A DNA stretch of 64,000 nucleotides from CAVSUB01 sp963816725 (lineage in GTDB: Bacteria > Acidobacteriota > Vicinamibacteria > Vicinamibacterales > 2-12-FULL-66-21). Of the stretch, positions 42,001 to 49,743 are shown piece by piece. A program made the position numbers and the translations under genes. Below the pieces are notes generated by a model. It was not told the origin of the DNA, did not search any database, and saw only the letters and a program-made list of their open reading frames with translations. The stretch spans positions 62,001 through 126,000 of the forward strand of contig CAWFMC010000013.1 in assembly GCA_963816725.1 (NCBI GenBank). Reading direction: 5' to 3'. Positions within the stretch are counted from its first letter, which is position 1, and each line of letters starts with the position of its first letter.

Positions 42001-42577
42001 CGAGCCGTACATGGAGATCAGTTTCGGCAAGATGATCCAGAAGCGGGCCGGCTGGCTCACCGCGCTGTTCCTGGGCGAGATGCTGACCGCGACCGCCATG
42101 GCGTCGTTCGAGGCCGAGATCACCAAGGCGGTGGTATTGGCGTTGTTCGTCCCGCTGATCATCTCGAGTGGCGGCAACTCAGGCTCCCAGGCCGCGACCC
42201 TGGTCATACGCGCGCTGGCGCTCGGCGAGGTCGGCCTGCGTGACTGGTGGCGGGTCACGCGGCGCGAGATCATGGCCGGCATTGCCCTCGGCCTGATCCT
42301 CGGCACGATCGGGTTCCTGCGCATCACGTTGTGGTCGGCGTTTGCCGATACCTACGGGCAGCACTGGCTGCTGATCGCCTTCACGGTCGCGATCTCGCTG
42401 GTCGGCGTCGTGCTCTGGGGCACGCTGACCGGGTCGCTGCTGCCGCTCCTCATGCGCCGCCTCGGCTTCGATCCCGCGGCCTCGTCCGCGCCGTTCGTGG
42501 CCACGCTCGTCGACGTCACCGGGCTGGTGATCTACTTCAGCGTTGCGCTGGTGATCCTGCACGGCACGCTGTTGTAG
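39047..42577 (+). CDS. Three-part fusion: APC-like permease, USP-like domain, MgtE Mg2+ channel
   Basis: A 1176-residue membrane protein. Residues 1-485 have about 12 helices resembling an amino acid/cation permease of the APC type (GVAAFFVPGVVNATIGPSAG; WAVFIPGGFVGRVSQAFGP). Residues about 490-730 are soluble and resemble universal-stress-like domains (GNVLVPVRNPRSLNHLVAAL). From about 740 the protein is MgtE: N domain (HAGELAELLTELPLDEQVLV), CBS pair (IGRLMTPHYVAVREDFTVRE; RSALPVTDTTGMLIGIVTID) and the pore domain from about 1000, with the selectivity signature SSGGNSGSQAATLVIRALAL and PFVATLVDVTGLVIYFSVAL. MgtE is normally about 450 residues. The single frame shows no break. Suggests that Mg2+ sensing by the CBS/N domains controls or is controlled by a second transport unit. 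Confidence 0.88.
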   Translation: MPLPPLIDPRRRVRVVLSSTALLSFMSVRKAAALALAQLGVAAFFVPGVVNATIGPSAGWFVLAAVVLAAIVRAIDIESWAVFIPGGFVGRVSQAFGPARGRAAAAAVLTERFLLAAVAVVTVGHYASGVVLTLIGGWRLTGLLRPEDFATMLAVILIGGLWIRIRIGLDVRSDTIARGVWIGAAVVVVLVVVAVVTAARTATPLAPLIAPPLPATGLRWYLDIGITCLIGLCLALPTIGGGDSLAQAAHELEPPRVQGLWRAARVTLVFALLVTALTTFLFALLVPPEEQSVWVSTPLAGLVQHLAGPGWLRSLLGLSLIAAALLMLTPAAHAALKDAEALLERLAAQGTLPEGLTALHSRFGTPARAMDVAAASTVLMILAGNGRVQWLTRAYAIAVAATVVIKALTLLKLHRTRAEPARTRTTPDAPLAVRHRPLIISGCAAVVAAAALVTVVSGDGPSIAAVALLSGLVALVTFRRKDAAAVGVADNPATLDLLPAADLSLDHIDARVGNVLVPVRNPRSLNHLVAALQASRGRDVVVMTVRLVGLDVAEDGATDAAPTAAEQRLFSEVIAVAERQGRPVRLLIVPAHNVFDAIVSTILRLRSSDVHVGESSSLSADEQARLLGEAWEEADKPEPLDVHLVVYHRSGRTDTYHLGAHPPSLTAADLDQIHRLWLDLTKTIGPHVHHHDVVRAALRQMEQQLNGPQREEAVAAVRQVARLADELTAVLRTRDYARLRDMMRNRHAGELAELLTELPLDEQVLVFRVMPRKDAATVFEYLSHDAKDTLLKAMAQDDVAALLNDMAPDERTMFLEELPATATRQLLGLLTPKERSVAVTLLGYPERSIGRLMTPHYVAVREDFTVREVLDYVRAHGQDSETLNVIYVVDEQGLLIDDVRIREFLLAPIDRRVAELMDRRFVALKATDDQTAAVGVFRQYDRSALPVTDTTGMLIGIVTIDDVLDVAEATATREIQRIGGSEALDEPYMEISFGKMIQKRAGWLTALFLGEMLTATAMASFEAEITKAVVLALFVPLIISSGGNSGSQAATLVIRALALGEVGLRDWWRVTRREIMAGIALGLILGTIGFLRITLWSAFADTYGQHWLLIAFTVAISLVGVVLWGTLTGSLLPLLMRRLGFDPAASSAPFVATLVDVTGLVIYFSVALVILHGTLL

Positions 42578-42580
42578 CCA

Positions 42581-44350
42581 TCAGTGCTGAGGCGCAGCCG
42601 TGCTCTCGAACGGTGCGGCCAGGGCGCGTAGCCGCTCCCCGAATGCCGGCGACACCGGCCCGATCACCAACCGCTCGACGCTGCGCACCGCCTCGCCGTA
42701 CCACTTCCGCCACGCCGCCACTGCCTCAGCGGCCGACGGCAGCGTCGTCGTGGTGTCCTGTTCCTTGGCGAGCCGCCCGCGTCCCGCGGAGGCGACCACT
42801 TGCGCGACGTCGAGTGCCGCGGCTTCGTTGGCGGACGCAAACAGCCAGGCGGTCGCAGCGACAGCGACCCCGACGTTCCTCATCTCCGCGGGGCTGGTCT
42901 TGTCGGGCGTGTCGAAGTTGGTGTGGTAGTAGCGGTCCGTGAAATGCCAATCGAGCACGGACGGGATCCCCGCGGTCCCGAACACTGTGTGATCGCTGCC
43001 ACCCTCGTACGGATTCGTTTTCACGATCCATCCTGTCTTGGCCGCAACCCGCTCGCAGACCGCAAGGTGCGTATCGTTGATCAGGTCGCCCCTCAGGCCG
43101 GCTGCGGACACGTTGCCGCGCCCCCACTCGGTGTGCGGATCGAAGGGGCGATCCCAGACCGCGCCGGGATCCGGTGAGCGCTCTATCAAGAACGAGCCGC
43201 CGGTCTTGGTCACGTCCTCGCCGGTCATGTCCATCGAGAACATGTATTTGACCTGTTTGGCCGCCGCGGCGTGACTCTGGAGCCACTGCCGGCTGCCGCT
43301 GATCTCCGTGATGAAGAGGAACGTCAGCGTCCTTTCTGGTGGTGGTACGCGGCCCGCGGCGACCGCCTTGACCAGCGCCACGGCCATCTCCGCCCCCGTG
43401 GCGACACCGCTCGCGTTGTCGTTGGCGCCCGGCTCCTGCACGTGCGCCGCGATCACGATCCGCTCGCCGGGTAACGACCGCCCGGGAATCTCGGCGATCA
43501 AGGTGCGGACTGGATTTTGGGTGAACTGGCTCACGATCGTGATGTGGACCGACGGAGCCGTGCCGGGTGTCGCGCGAATCGCTTCTCGGAGGCGCGTCGC
43601 TGCGCGCGGCGACGCTTTGAATCCGAAGCCTTTGCGGGCGTCATCATAGGGGATGCTGCTCCACTGCAAGATGTCCCACTCGGCGCGCGGACGACGGACG
43701 CGCGCATTGGGCGGGTCCGCATCCAGATAGCGCGGCAGATCGGTCGAAATCACGCCCAGCGCCCCACCTGAGACCACCGCTTTGTGCCAGAGCGCACCTG
43801 CATCAGCGTCGCCGAGGACGACCGCCCCCTTCAGCGTCTTGCCGGCGTAGTCCGCGTCGCGGCCCGCCCCCACGTCGACCAGCGGGGCGACGACGCCGGC
43901 CGGGTCGGTCGAGAAGGAGTTGATGCAGAGCGCGAGCCGCTCGCGATCGCGGGACAGGACGATCTCGTCCGGCTTGCCGTTGTGTACCAGAGCCACGGTC
44001 CCGACCGAGTGCTCCCAGGACCGCCCTGAATTCGGGTATTCCTCCACCCACGCATGCGGCGCGGAGCCGTCGGCACCTGGCGCGAATCCGGCGGACGTGA
44101 GGCGCTCGCGGATACGATCGATCGACACGTCGTAGCCGTGATTCCCGGGCAGGCGCCAGAACTGGCTGATGAACTGGACGTGTTCAAAGGCAGTCGGCTG
44201 ATCGAAGCCGGTCCACAGCGCATCGATCACAGGATCGATGACGGCGTGGAAGCCGGCCCGCTCGTCCTGTGCCAGCGCAGCAGCGCTGGGTTGGGGTGAC
44301 ACGGACGGAAACGCGAGGATCAACAGGAGCGGCAGCGCGACACGGCTCAT
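42581..44350 (-). CDS. Secreted M28-family metallopeptidase
   Basis: 589 residues with a signal peptide (ALPLLLILAFPSVSPQPSAA). The Zn-peptidase domain contains IVIAAHVQEPGANDNASGVA (His and bridging Asp), FLFITEISGS (Glu), MFSMDMTGED (Asp) and YEGGSDHTVF (His), the five ligands of M28 aminopeptidases; the usual EE pair is TE. A PA-like insert precedes it (GAVVLGDADAGALWHKAVVS). Likely an exported aminopeptidase or carboxypeptidase. It converges on the MgtE fusion, with only 3 bp between stops. Confidence 0.88.
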   Translation of the reverse strand: MSRVALPLLLILAFPSVSPQPSAAALAQDERAGFHAVIDPVIDALWTGFDQPTAFEHVQFISQFWRLPGNHGYDVSIDRIRERLTSAGFAPGADGSAPHAWVEEYPNSGRSWEHSVGTVALVHNGKPDEIVLSRDRERLALCINSFSTDPAGVVAPLVDVGAGRDADYAGKTLKGAVVLGDADAGALWHKAVVSGGALGVISTDLPRYLDADPPNARVRRPRAEWDILQWSSIPYDDARKGFGFKASPRAATRLREAIRATPGTAPSVHITIVSQFTQNPVRTLIAEIPGRSLPGERIVIAAHVQEPGANDNASGVATGAEMAVALVKAVAAGRVPPPERTLTFLFITEISGSRQWLQSHAAAAKQVKYMFSMDMTGEDVTKTGGSFLIERSPDPGAVWDRPFDPHTEWGRGNVSAAGLRGDLINDTHLAVCERVAAKTGWIVKTNPYEGGSDHTVFGTAGIPSVLDWHFTDRYYHTNFDTPDKTSPAEMRNVGVAVAATAWLFASANEAAALDVAQVVASAGRGRLAKEQDTTTTLPSAAEAVAAWRKWYGEAVRSVERLVIGPVSPAFGERLRALAAPFESTAAPQH

Positions 44351-44665
44351 GCAGCGACGTTATCGCAGTTTCGCGAGAACATAGGGGACGCTCGCTTCGC
44401 GCTGTCGGCTCCCGCTTGCCGCTTTCCGTTCCTGACTCACGCCTCCGCTTCCGGTTGCCCGCTCGAGCGTTCTGATGCGGCTGCCGCGATCCCCGCTCGC
44501 GCGTTCGCTCCACTTCCGCTGCCTGGCCAGCTTCCGCTTCTTGCTGGCGCAACGACAGCAGCCCGGCCCGCTCCCCGACCGCCGAGCGCCCGGCGCCAGC
44601 GGCGACCCGACCGCCGACCCCGAGCCCGACCGCCGGAACTCAGAACACCATCGTGAGCGGTCACG
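44351..44665. other. Intergenic gap with pyrimidine-rich degenerate repeats
   Basis: Between the M28 peptidase start and the PadR promoter. It contains loosely periodic CCGCTT/CTTCCGC words from about 44395 to 44545, resembling worn heptamer units, and no credible gene. Confidence 0.5.
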
Positions 44666-44695
44666 TATAATACCTTGCGTGACAAGATATCTTGT
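44666..44695 (+). promoter_or_regulatory. -10 box TATAAT and PadR-type operator palindrome
   Basis: A consensus TATAAT at 44666-44671 is followed by the perfect 14-bp palindrome ACAAGATATCTTGT at 44682-44695, which would lie just after the transcription start. PadR regulators often repress their own promoter through such a site. No good -35 box is visible. Confidence 0.65.
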
Positions 44696-44709
44696 GCGAG
44701 CATCCAATT

Positions 44710-45096
44710 GTGGTTGAGGACGCGGGACGCGGCGAGAACCGGCGCGGCATCGAGCGTGAGCTCAAGCGGGGATCCCTCGAGCTCATCGTGCTGCACCTGC
44801 TGGCGCCCGGCGAGCGCTACGGCTACGAGATCGTCACCACGCTCACGGAACAGACCGACGGCGCGCTCGAGGTGAGCGACGGTACGCTGTACCCGGTGTT
44901 GTATCGCCTGGAGCGGGGCGGCTATGTCGCGGTCCGCTGGGAAACGCCTGAGCGTGGCGTCCCGCGGAAGTACTACCGGCTCACGCCGGCCGGGCAGGAA
45001 GAGCTCGGCCGCCTCACGCACGAGTGGACCACGTTCGCGAACGCGATGGCGCGACTGCTGCGGCAGACGCGCGGAGGTCGAGATGGCAGCCACTGA
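44710..45096 (+). CDS. PadR-family transcriptional regulator
   Basis: About 128 residues: LKRGSLELIVLHLLAPGERY, YGYEIVTTLTEQTDGALEVS, DGTLYPVLYRLERGGYVAVR and RKYYRLTPAGQEELGRL form the PadR winged helix with its short C-terminal helix. The start is ambiguous: a TTG at 44692 lies inside the operator palindrome, so the GTG at 44710 is preferred; neither has a clear ribosome-binding site. It overlaps the next gene by 14 bp. Expected to repress this two-gene operon until a ligand binds. Confidence 0.88.
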   Translation: MVEDAGRGENRRGIERELKRGSLELIVLHLLAPGERYGYEIVTTLTEQTDGALEVSDGTLYPVLYRLERGGYVAVRWETPERGVPRKYYRLTPAGQEELGRLTHEWTTFANAMARLLRQTRGGRDGSH

Positions 45097-45745
45097 CGAC
45101 TACATCACCCAGGTCACCGACCGCATCCCGCTCACGTCGCCGTTGCGGGCGCGGATCGCGCTGGAGTTGCGGGCGACGATTGCCGAGCGGGTGGAACGCG
45201 GGCAGCCGCCCGCGGCGGTGCTCGCGCAGCTCGGCGATCCGGACGCCCTGGCGGAATCCTACTTGGCCGCCGAGCCGCTCGTCGCGGCGTCGTTCTGGAG
45301 CCGCGCAATCGCCAAGCTCGTAGACCTGCTGCTCGTGATCGCGTTCGCCGCGACCATCGGCGCCGCCGTCTTTCTGGCATTCGGGAAGGTCGTCCTGTAC
45401 TTTCTACCGGCGATCATCGCGTTGCTGGTGGCGTTCGGGTTCCCGCTGTACTGCGTGTTCAGCGAGTTCTCCACCGACCAGACGGTCGGCAAGCGCCTGC
45501 TCGGCCTGCGCGTCGTCCGCGAGTCGGGGGCGCGCATCAGCGTGGGGCAATCGTTCGTGCGCCAGCTGCCGCAGTTCCTGCAGGTGTTCTGGATCGACGT
45601 CATGTTCGCGCTCTTCACCGACCGATCGCAGCGCGCCTTCGAGCTGTTGTCGCGCACCCGCGTCGTTCAGATCATGCCCGGCGAACTGCCGGACGGCGCA
45701 GCGGTCGATACCGTCGGCCCGTCGCTGACGACGGCGCGGCGCTGA
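45083..45745 (+). CDS. HAAS-like plus RDD-domain membrane protein
   Basis: 220 residues. The N-terminal 65 residues (YITQVTDRIPLTSPLRARIA; QLGDPDALAESYLAA) resemble the HAAS helical domain that commonly accompanies PadR regulators and probably contacts them. Then an RDD domain with three or so membrane helices (FWSRAIAKLVDLLLVIAFAA; STDQTVGKRLLGLRVVRESG). ATG at 45083 has GGAGG 6 bp upstream. Together with PadR this looks like a membrane-linked sensing pair. Biochemical role unknown. Confidence 0.85.
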   Translation: MAATDDYITQVTDRIPLTSPLRARIALELRATIAERVERGQPPAAVLAQLGDPDALAESYLAAEPLVAASFWSRAIAKLVDLLLVIAFAATIGAAVFLAFGKVVLYFLPAIIALLVAFGFPLYCVFSEFSTDQTVGKRLLGLRVVRESGARISVGQSFVRQLPQFLQVFWIDVMFALFTDRSQRAFELLSRTRVVQIMPGELPDGAAVDTVGPSLTTARR

Positions 45746-45807
45746 CGCCGACCGCTCTCGGGTGACAGTCAGCCGGGACCGGCGCAGCTACGCGCGCACT
45801 CAGAGTG

Positions 45808-45831
45808 CCCCCGTCAGCCGGGCGACGGGGG
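45808..45831. terminator. GC-rich hairpin after the PadR/RDD operon
   Basis: CCCCCGTC and GACGGGGG pair around an 8-nt loop, 62 bp beyond the RDD stop. There is no T tract, so it may be a factor-aided terminator. The remaining gap to 46103 has no clear gene. Confidence 0.45.
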
Positions 45832-46009
45832 AGTCTAAGCTGTTGTAGAGTTCCGGCATGCTGGCGCGATTTTCCGTGAAGTTCTGGTCGTAGTCGTCCA
45901 TAGTTCGACGTTCGTAGGGTTTCACCGGTGCGAGTTCTGCGGTTCGATCGCGCTCGCATCTCTGGCGCTCGTTCAGAGCGCCACTAGCCATCCAGATCGA
46001 GAACCCCTA

Positions 46010-46095
46010 GAACCATAGAACCTGAGAACCCGAACCAGTCGAACCCATCGAACCTTTCGAACCATGGATCGTCCAGGCAGAACCCTTTGAAGCCT
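46010..46095. repeat. GAACC array upstream of DUF485 gene
   Basis: Nine GAACC words at 7-9 bp spacing, with one more GAACC close by, ending about 10 bp before the DUF485 ATG on the same strand. Confidence 0.85.
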
Positions 46096-46103
46096 CAATC
46101 CCT

Positions 46104-46436
46104 ATGACCCAACCCCCAAGCGCTCTCCCCCCCGCCCACCGCGATCTGCTCGATTCGCCGGACTTCCACCGGTTGCTGGCCCGGCGCTGGCGTGTGTCGC
46201 TAATACTCACCGCGCTGCTGTTCCTGCTCTATTACGGTTACATCATCCTGATCGCGGTCAACCGGCCGCTGGTGTCGCGCCGGATCGGCGAGACCACGAC
46301 GCTGGGGATTCCCCTCGGCGTCGGGGTCATCTTCGGCGCGTGGCTGCTGACGGCGCTCTACGTCGTCTGGGCCAACCGGTCGTACGACGCGGAAGCGGCG
46401 CGGCTGCGCGACCGGCTGCGCCGGACTGACGCATGA
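46104..46436 (+). CDS. DUF485 small inner-membrane protein
   Basis: 110 residues with two membrane helices (VSLILTALLFLLYYGYIILI; GVGVIFGAWLLTALYVVWAN) and the family start DFHRLLARRWR. DUF485 proteins are the usual partner of acetate/cation symporters. Its stop overlaps the actP start (ATGA), so the two are coupled. Confidence 0.92.
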   Translation: MTQPPSALPPAHRDLLDSPDFHRLLARRWRVSLILTALLFLLYYGYIILIAVNRPLVSRRIGETTTLGIPLGVGVIFGAWLLTALYVVWANRSYDAEAARLRDRLRRTDA

Positions 46437-47971
46437 ACACCACGCTTGGTACCCCGACGCCGGCCGCGATCCTCTTCTTCCTGATCATCGTTGCAATGAC
46501 CCTGGCGGTCACCTATTGGGCGGCGCGGCGGACGCGCTCCGCGAGCGAGTTCTACGCCGCGGGGCGATCGATCAGCGCGCTCCAGAACGGGCTGGCGCTG
46601 GCCGGCGACTACATGAGCGCGGCGTCATTTCTGGGCATCGCCGGGCTCGTCGCCCTGCGCGGCTACGACGGGATGATCTACGCCACGGGGTGGCTGGTGG
46701 GCTGGCCGGCGCTGATGTTCCTGATCGCCGAGCCGGTGCGGAACCTGGGGAAGTACACCTTTGCCGACGTGGTGGCGTTTCGTCTGCGTCCGGTGCCGGT
46801 ACGGATTGCGGCGGCGTTCGGCGGCATCCTCACGCTGCTGTTCTACGTGCTGGCGCAGATGGTCGGGGCCGGCAACCTGGTGCGCCTGATGTTCGGCATC
46901 AGCTACGAGTCCGCGGTCGTCATCGTCGGCGTCGTGATGCTGATGTACGTGCTGTTCGGCGGCATGATCGCGACGACCTGGGTGCAGATCATCAAGGCCG
47001 TGCTGCTGCTGTTCGGTGTGACGCTGCTGGCGGTGCTGATCCTCGCCCAGTTCCACTTCTCGCCGGGCGAGCTCTACGCCGCAGTGGTGGCGCGCGACGG
47101 CCCGTCCGCGCTCGAGCCTGGCGGCTTGGTGGCGGATCCGATCGATGCGGTCTCGCTCGGACTCGCGCTGATGCTGGGGCTGCTCGGCCTGCCGCACATT
47201 CTGATGCGGTTCTACACCGTGCCGGACGCCCGGGCGGCCCGCGCATCAGTGCTCTACGCCACCGGCTTCGTCGGGTACTTCTACCTGATCATTCCAATCG
47301 TCGGCTTCGGCGCGTCGGCCCTGGTCGGCCGCGCGGTGATCCGCCAGGTCGACGCCGGCGGCAACATGGCGGCGCCGCTGGTCGCGGAGCTGCTCGGCGG
47401 CTCGCAGTTCCTCGGCTTCATCGCGGCGGTCGCCTTCGCCACCATCCTTGCCGTCGTCGCCGGTCTGACGCTGGCCGGCGCGAGCGCGTTGTCCCACGAC
47501 ATCTTCACGCACGTGGTGCGCGGCGGGAAGGCCACCGAAGCGGAGCAGGTCCGAGTGGCCCGGATCTCGACCGTCGCGTTCGGGCTCGTCGCGGTGGTGC
47601 TCGGGATCCTCTTCAAGGGGCAGAACGTCGCCTTCATGGTGGGCCTGGCGTTCGCGGTGGCCTGCAGCGCCAATTTTCCGCCGCTGCTGCTGTCAATCGT
47701 CTGGCGCCGGTTCAACACCACCGGCGCGGTGTGCTCGATCGTCACCGGCGCGGTGGCGTCCGTCGGCCTGATCGTGATCAGCCCGACCATCTGGGTCGAT
47801 CTGCTCCACAACCAGGCGGCGCTGTTCCCGCTGCGCAATCCGGCCATCGTCTCGATGCCGCTCAGCTTCCTGGCCGGGATCGTGGCGTCGCTGCTGGTCC
47901 GCGAGCCCGAAGCGGAGCGGAAGTTCGACGAGGAGAAGCTGCGCACGTACCTGGGCGTCGGGGCGGAATGA
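46433..47971 (+). CDS. actP: Acetate/cation symporter (SSS family)
   Basis: A 512-residue sodium/solute symporter with about 13 helices. ActP-type blocks: TYWAARRTRSASEFYAAGRS, NGLALAGDYMSAASFLGIAG, RNLGKYTFADVVAFRL, VGAGNLVRLMFGISYESAV, FGGMIATTWVQIIKAVLL and LGLPHILMRFYTVPDARAAR. It imports acetate or related short acids. Linked to DUF485 upstream. An array of GGCAGAT heptamers follows the stop. Confidence 0.93.
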   Translation: MNTTLGTPTPAAILFFLIIVAMTLAVTYWAARRTRSASEFYAAGRSISALQNGLALAGDYMSAASFLGIAGLVALRGYDGMIYATGWLVGWPALMFLIAEPVRNLGKYTFADVVAFRLRPVPVRIAAAFGGILTLLFYVLAQMVGAGNLVRLMFGISYESAVVIVGVVMLMYVLFGGMIATTWVQIIKAVLLLFGVTLLAVLILAQFHFSPGELYAAVVARDGPSALEPGGLVADPIDAVSLGLALMLGLLGLPHILMRFYTVPDARAARASVLYATGFVGYFYLIIPIVGFGASALVGRAVIRQVDAGGNMAAPLVAELLGGSQFLGFIAAVAFATILAVVAGLTLAGASALSHDIFTHVVRGGKATEAEQVRVARISTVAFGLVAVVLGILFKGQNVAFMVGLAFAVACSANFPPLLLSIVWRRFNTTGAVCSIVTGAVASVGLIVISPTIWVDLLHNQAALFPLRNPAIVSMPLSFLAGIVASLLVREPEAERKFDEEKLRTYLGVGAE

Positions 47972-47981
47972 CGCAAATGCT

Positions 47982-48090
47982 AAATGGCAGATGGCAGATG
48001 GCAGATGAGATGGCAGATGGCCCGATGGCCCGATGGCCGAATGGCAGATGGCAAATGGCCGAGGACCCGATGACGAATGGCAGCTGACAG
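47982..48090. repeat. Heptamer array, GGCAGAT family (after actP stop)
   Basis: Starting about 10 bp after the actP TGA: ATGGCAG, ATGGCAG, ATGGCAG, then ATGGCCC and ATGGCCG variants in 7-bp register. Same family as the array at 31258-31378. Confidence 0.9.
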
Positions 48091-48129
48091 CTGATCGCTG
48101 GCCGCCTCGATCGATTCCGGCGCGTCGCG

Positions 48130-49071
48130 TCAGGCCGGGATTGTGAGCAGCTTGTGCGCGTTCCCCCACACGATGTCGGCGAAGGCCGCTGGAGACGTCG
48201 ACCGCTTGAGCACGGTGAGGGTCTCGCGCGCGACGCACTTGCCGGCCAGGCGCGCCGCGGCAGGGTTGCCGCCCTGGCTGATACCCGCGCCGTGACCGTC
48301 CGTGCAGCCGCAGTCGCTCCCGAACAGGAGCTTCGTGTGATGACGGGCGAGGAAGTCCTTGGTGAACTCCGCATCGCGCGACAGCGCATTGTTGGCGGAG
48401 TTGGCCGATAGATCGCCATGCAGGTTGGCGTAGTCGCCGAGCAGCTTGTCGGTGATTCCGCCGCGGACGATCGGTCCTGACGGATACGCCGCCTCGTTGT
48501 GATAGTCCGCGCTGACGTTGGCCCAGAACGCGTCCGCGTGGCCGATGAACGTCGTCTGTGGATAGGCCTTGAGGATCGACTCGAAGGTCTTGGCGAAGCC
48601 GGTGCTCCACGTGCCCTCGTTCTCGAAGTGATCCACCTCCTGGAAGTGGACGAGGATCGGCACCTTCAACTCGCCGGCCAAGGCGTACATCCGCCGCAGC
48701 TCGGGACCATCAGCGGCGACGTGGAACTTCATCTCGCCGAAGCCCTGCGCGCCCGCTTTCACCGCCGCGGTCAGGATCTGCTCGGCCTCGGGCTTGGTCA
48801 CGTCAGCGGAGTTGAACCACGTGAAGCGCTTCGGCGCCGCTGCCTCGATTGCCGCTAGCTGTTCCGTGACCACCCCGCGTGTCAGCAGGTTGGCCTTGGT
48901 GACGCCGGCGCCATCGAGGTGCGCCAGGTTCGCGGCCGGCTGCGGCCGCATGTGGAAGTGCAGATCGAAAACCGGCGAGCCCCATTCGTTCGGCGGCGTG
49001 CTCTGGCCGTCCCAGGCCGGAAGGACCACCGCGGCGGAGACGGTTTCGAGAAAGGCGCGCCTGCTGATCAT
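48130..49071 (-). CDS. Tat-exported amidohydrolase (amidohydrolase-2 type)
   Basis: 313 residues with a twin-arginine start (ISRRAFLETVSAAVVLPAW). The TIM-barrel metal hydrolase shows FDLHFHMRP (HxH), VPILVHFQEVDHF (His), TTFIGHADAFW (His) and LLFGSDCGC (Asp), the metal ligands of the amidohydrolase-2 group (decarboxylases and lactonases). A cluster of paired Cys near GSDCGCTDG is unusual. Substrate unknown; it borders a decayed GH13 gene and sugar genes. Confidence 0.85.
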   Translation of the reverse strand: MISRRAFLETVSAAVVLPAWDGQSTPPNEWGSPVFDLHFHMRPQPAANLAHLDGAGVTKANLLTRGVVTEQLAAIEAAAPKRFTWFNSADVTKPEAEQILTAAVKAGAQGFGEMKFHVAADGPELRRMYALAGELKVPILVHFQEVDHFENEGTWSTGFAKTFESILKAYPQTTFIGHADAFWANVSADYHNEAAYPSGPIVRGGITDKLLGDYANLHGDLSANSANNALSRDAEFTKDFLARHHTKLLFGSDCGCTDGHGAGISQGGNPAAARLAGKCVARETLTVLKRSTSPAAFADIVWGNAHKLLTIPA

Positions 49072-49134
49072 GAATGCACCTCGCGCGAGTCAATTCGCGG
49101 GACAGATTGTATACGGGAAGCGGAGCGAGCCGCG

Positions 49135-49580
49135 GTGTTCAGAATCGGCCGCGTCGGCGTTTTCCAGGATGTCAGCCCATGGCAGGCGCGCGGCAGCTCG
49201 GACGAGATCTTCCTGGTGGTCGGAGAAGAGCTGTCGGTTCCGCTTGCGCTGGTACAACAGCGGCGGCTCGATGGCCTGTGGAACGAAGAGTTCAAACGGA
49301 TCGCTCGCAACGCCGTGCTCGGCCGCAACGACGACAAGGAACCGAGCTTCGAGTGGACCGTGCGGCGGATGATCGACTGCCGCTTTTGCAGAACAACGGC
49401 GTGTGGCTGACCGAGGAGCGGATCAAGCTGGCCTTCGCCTGCCTGCTGACCGCGGTCGGCATCCCGCAGATCCTCGCCGGCGACGAGTTCGCCGATCAGC
49501 ACGACCTGAGCGTCGGCAATCCTGCCAAGCAACGCGATGCAGTGAATTACGACCGCGTCTATGTGCTGCGCCCGAACTGA
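49135..49580 (+). pseudogene. Collapsed GH13 (alpha-amylase family) gene
   Basis: Two pieces of one glycoside hydrolase in different frames. Up to about 49375: IFLVVGEELSVPLALVQQRR, LDGLWNEEFKRIARNAVLGR, FEWTVRRMIDCR. From about 49387: LQNNGVWLTEERIKLAFACL, LTAVGIPQILAGDEFADQHD, VGNPAKQRDAVNYDRVY. In GH13 enzymes these two blocks are separated by roughly 70-100 residues that include the last catalytic Asp (SHD region), which is missing here. An internal deletion plus frame change best explains it. The 5' end of the gene is also absent. Confidence 0.75.
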
Positions 49581-49582
49581 CG

Positions 49583-49672
49583 CTCGGGGCGCGACTCGGG
49601 ACTCGGGACTCGGGGACTCGGGACTCGGGACTCGGGACTCGCGACTCGGGACACACAGGCTGCAGGCTGCAG
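49583..49672. repeat. Heptamer array, GGGACTC family, then GCTGCAG pair
   Basis: About eight GGGACTC units directly after the stop of the GH13 remnant (G3N4 pattern, quadruplex-capable), followed by two GCTGCAG units. Confidence 0.92.
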
Positions 49673-49743
49673 GTGGTTCAGCGCCGAGTCCCGGAACCCG
49701 GATCCGGGATCCCGTCTCGCCGGCGAAAGCGAAGCCCGCCGGC

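Noticed and set aside
45800..45991. 63-codon minus-strand frame with a protein-like segment (MDDYDQNFTENRASMPELYN)
   Set aside because: It ends in the GC-rich hairpin, has no family or clear ribosome-binding site, and lies in a repeat-edge gap; possibly a gene fragment, but not supportable.
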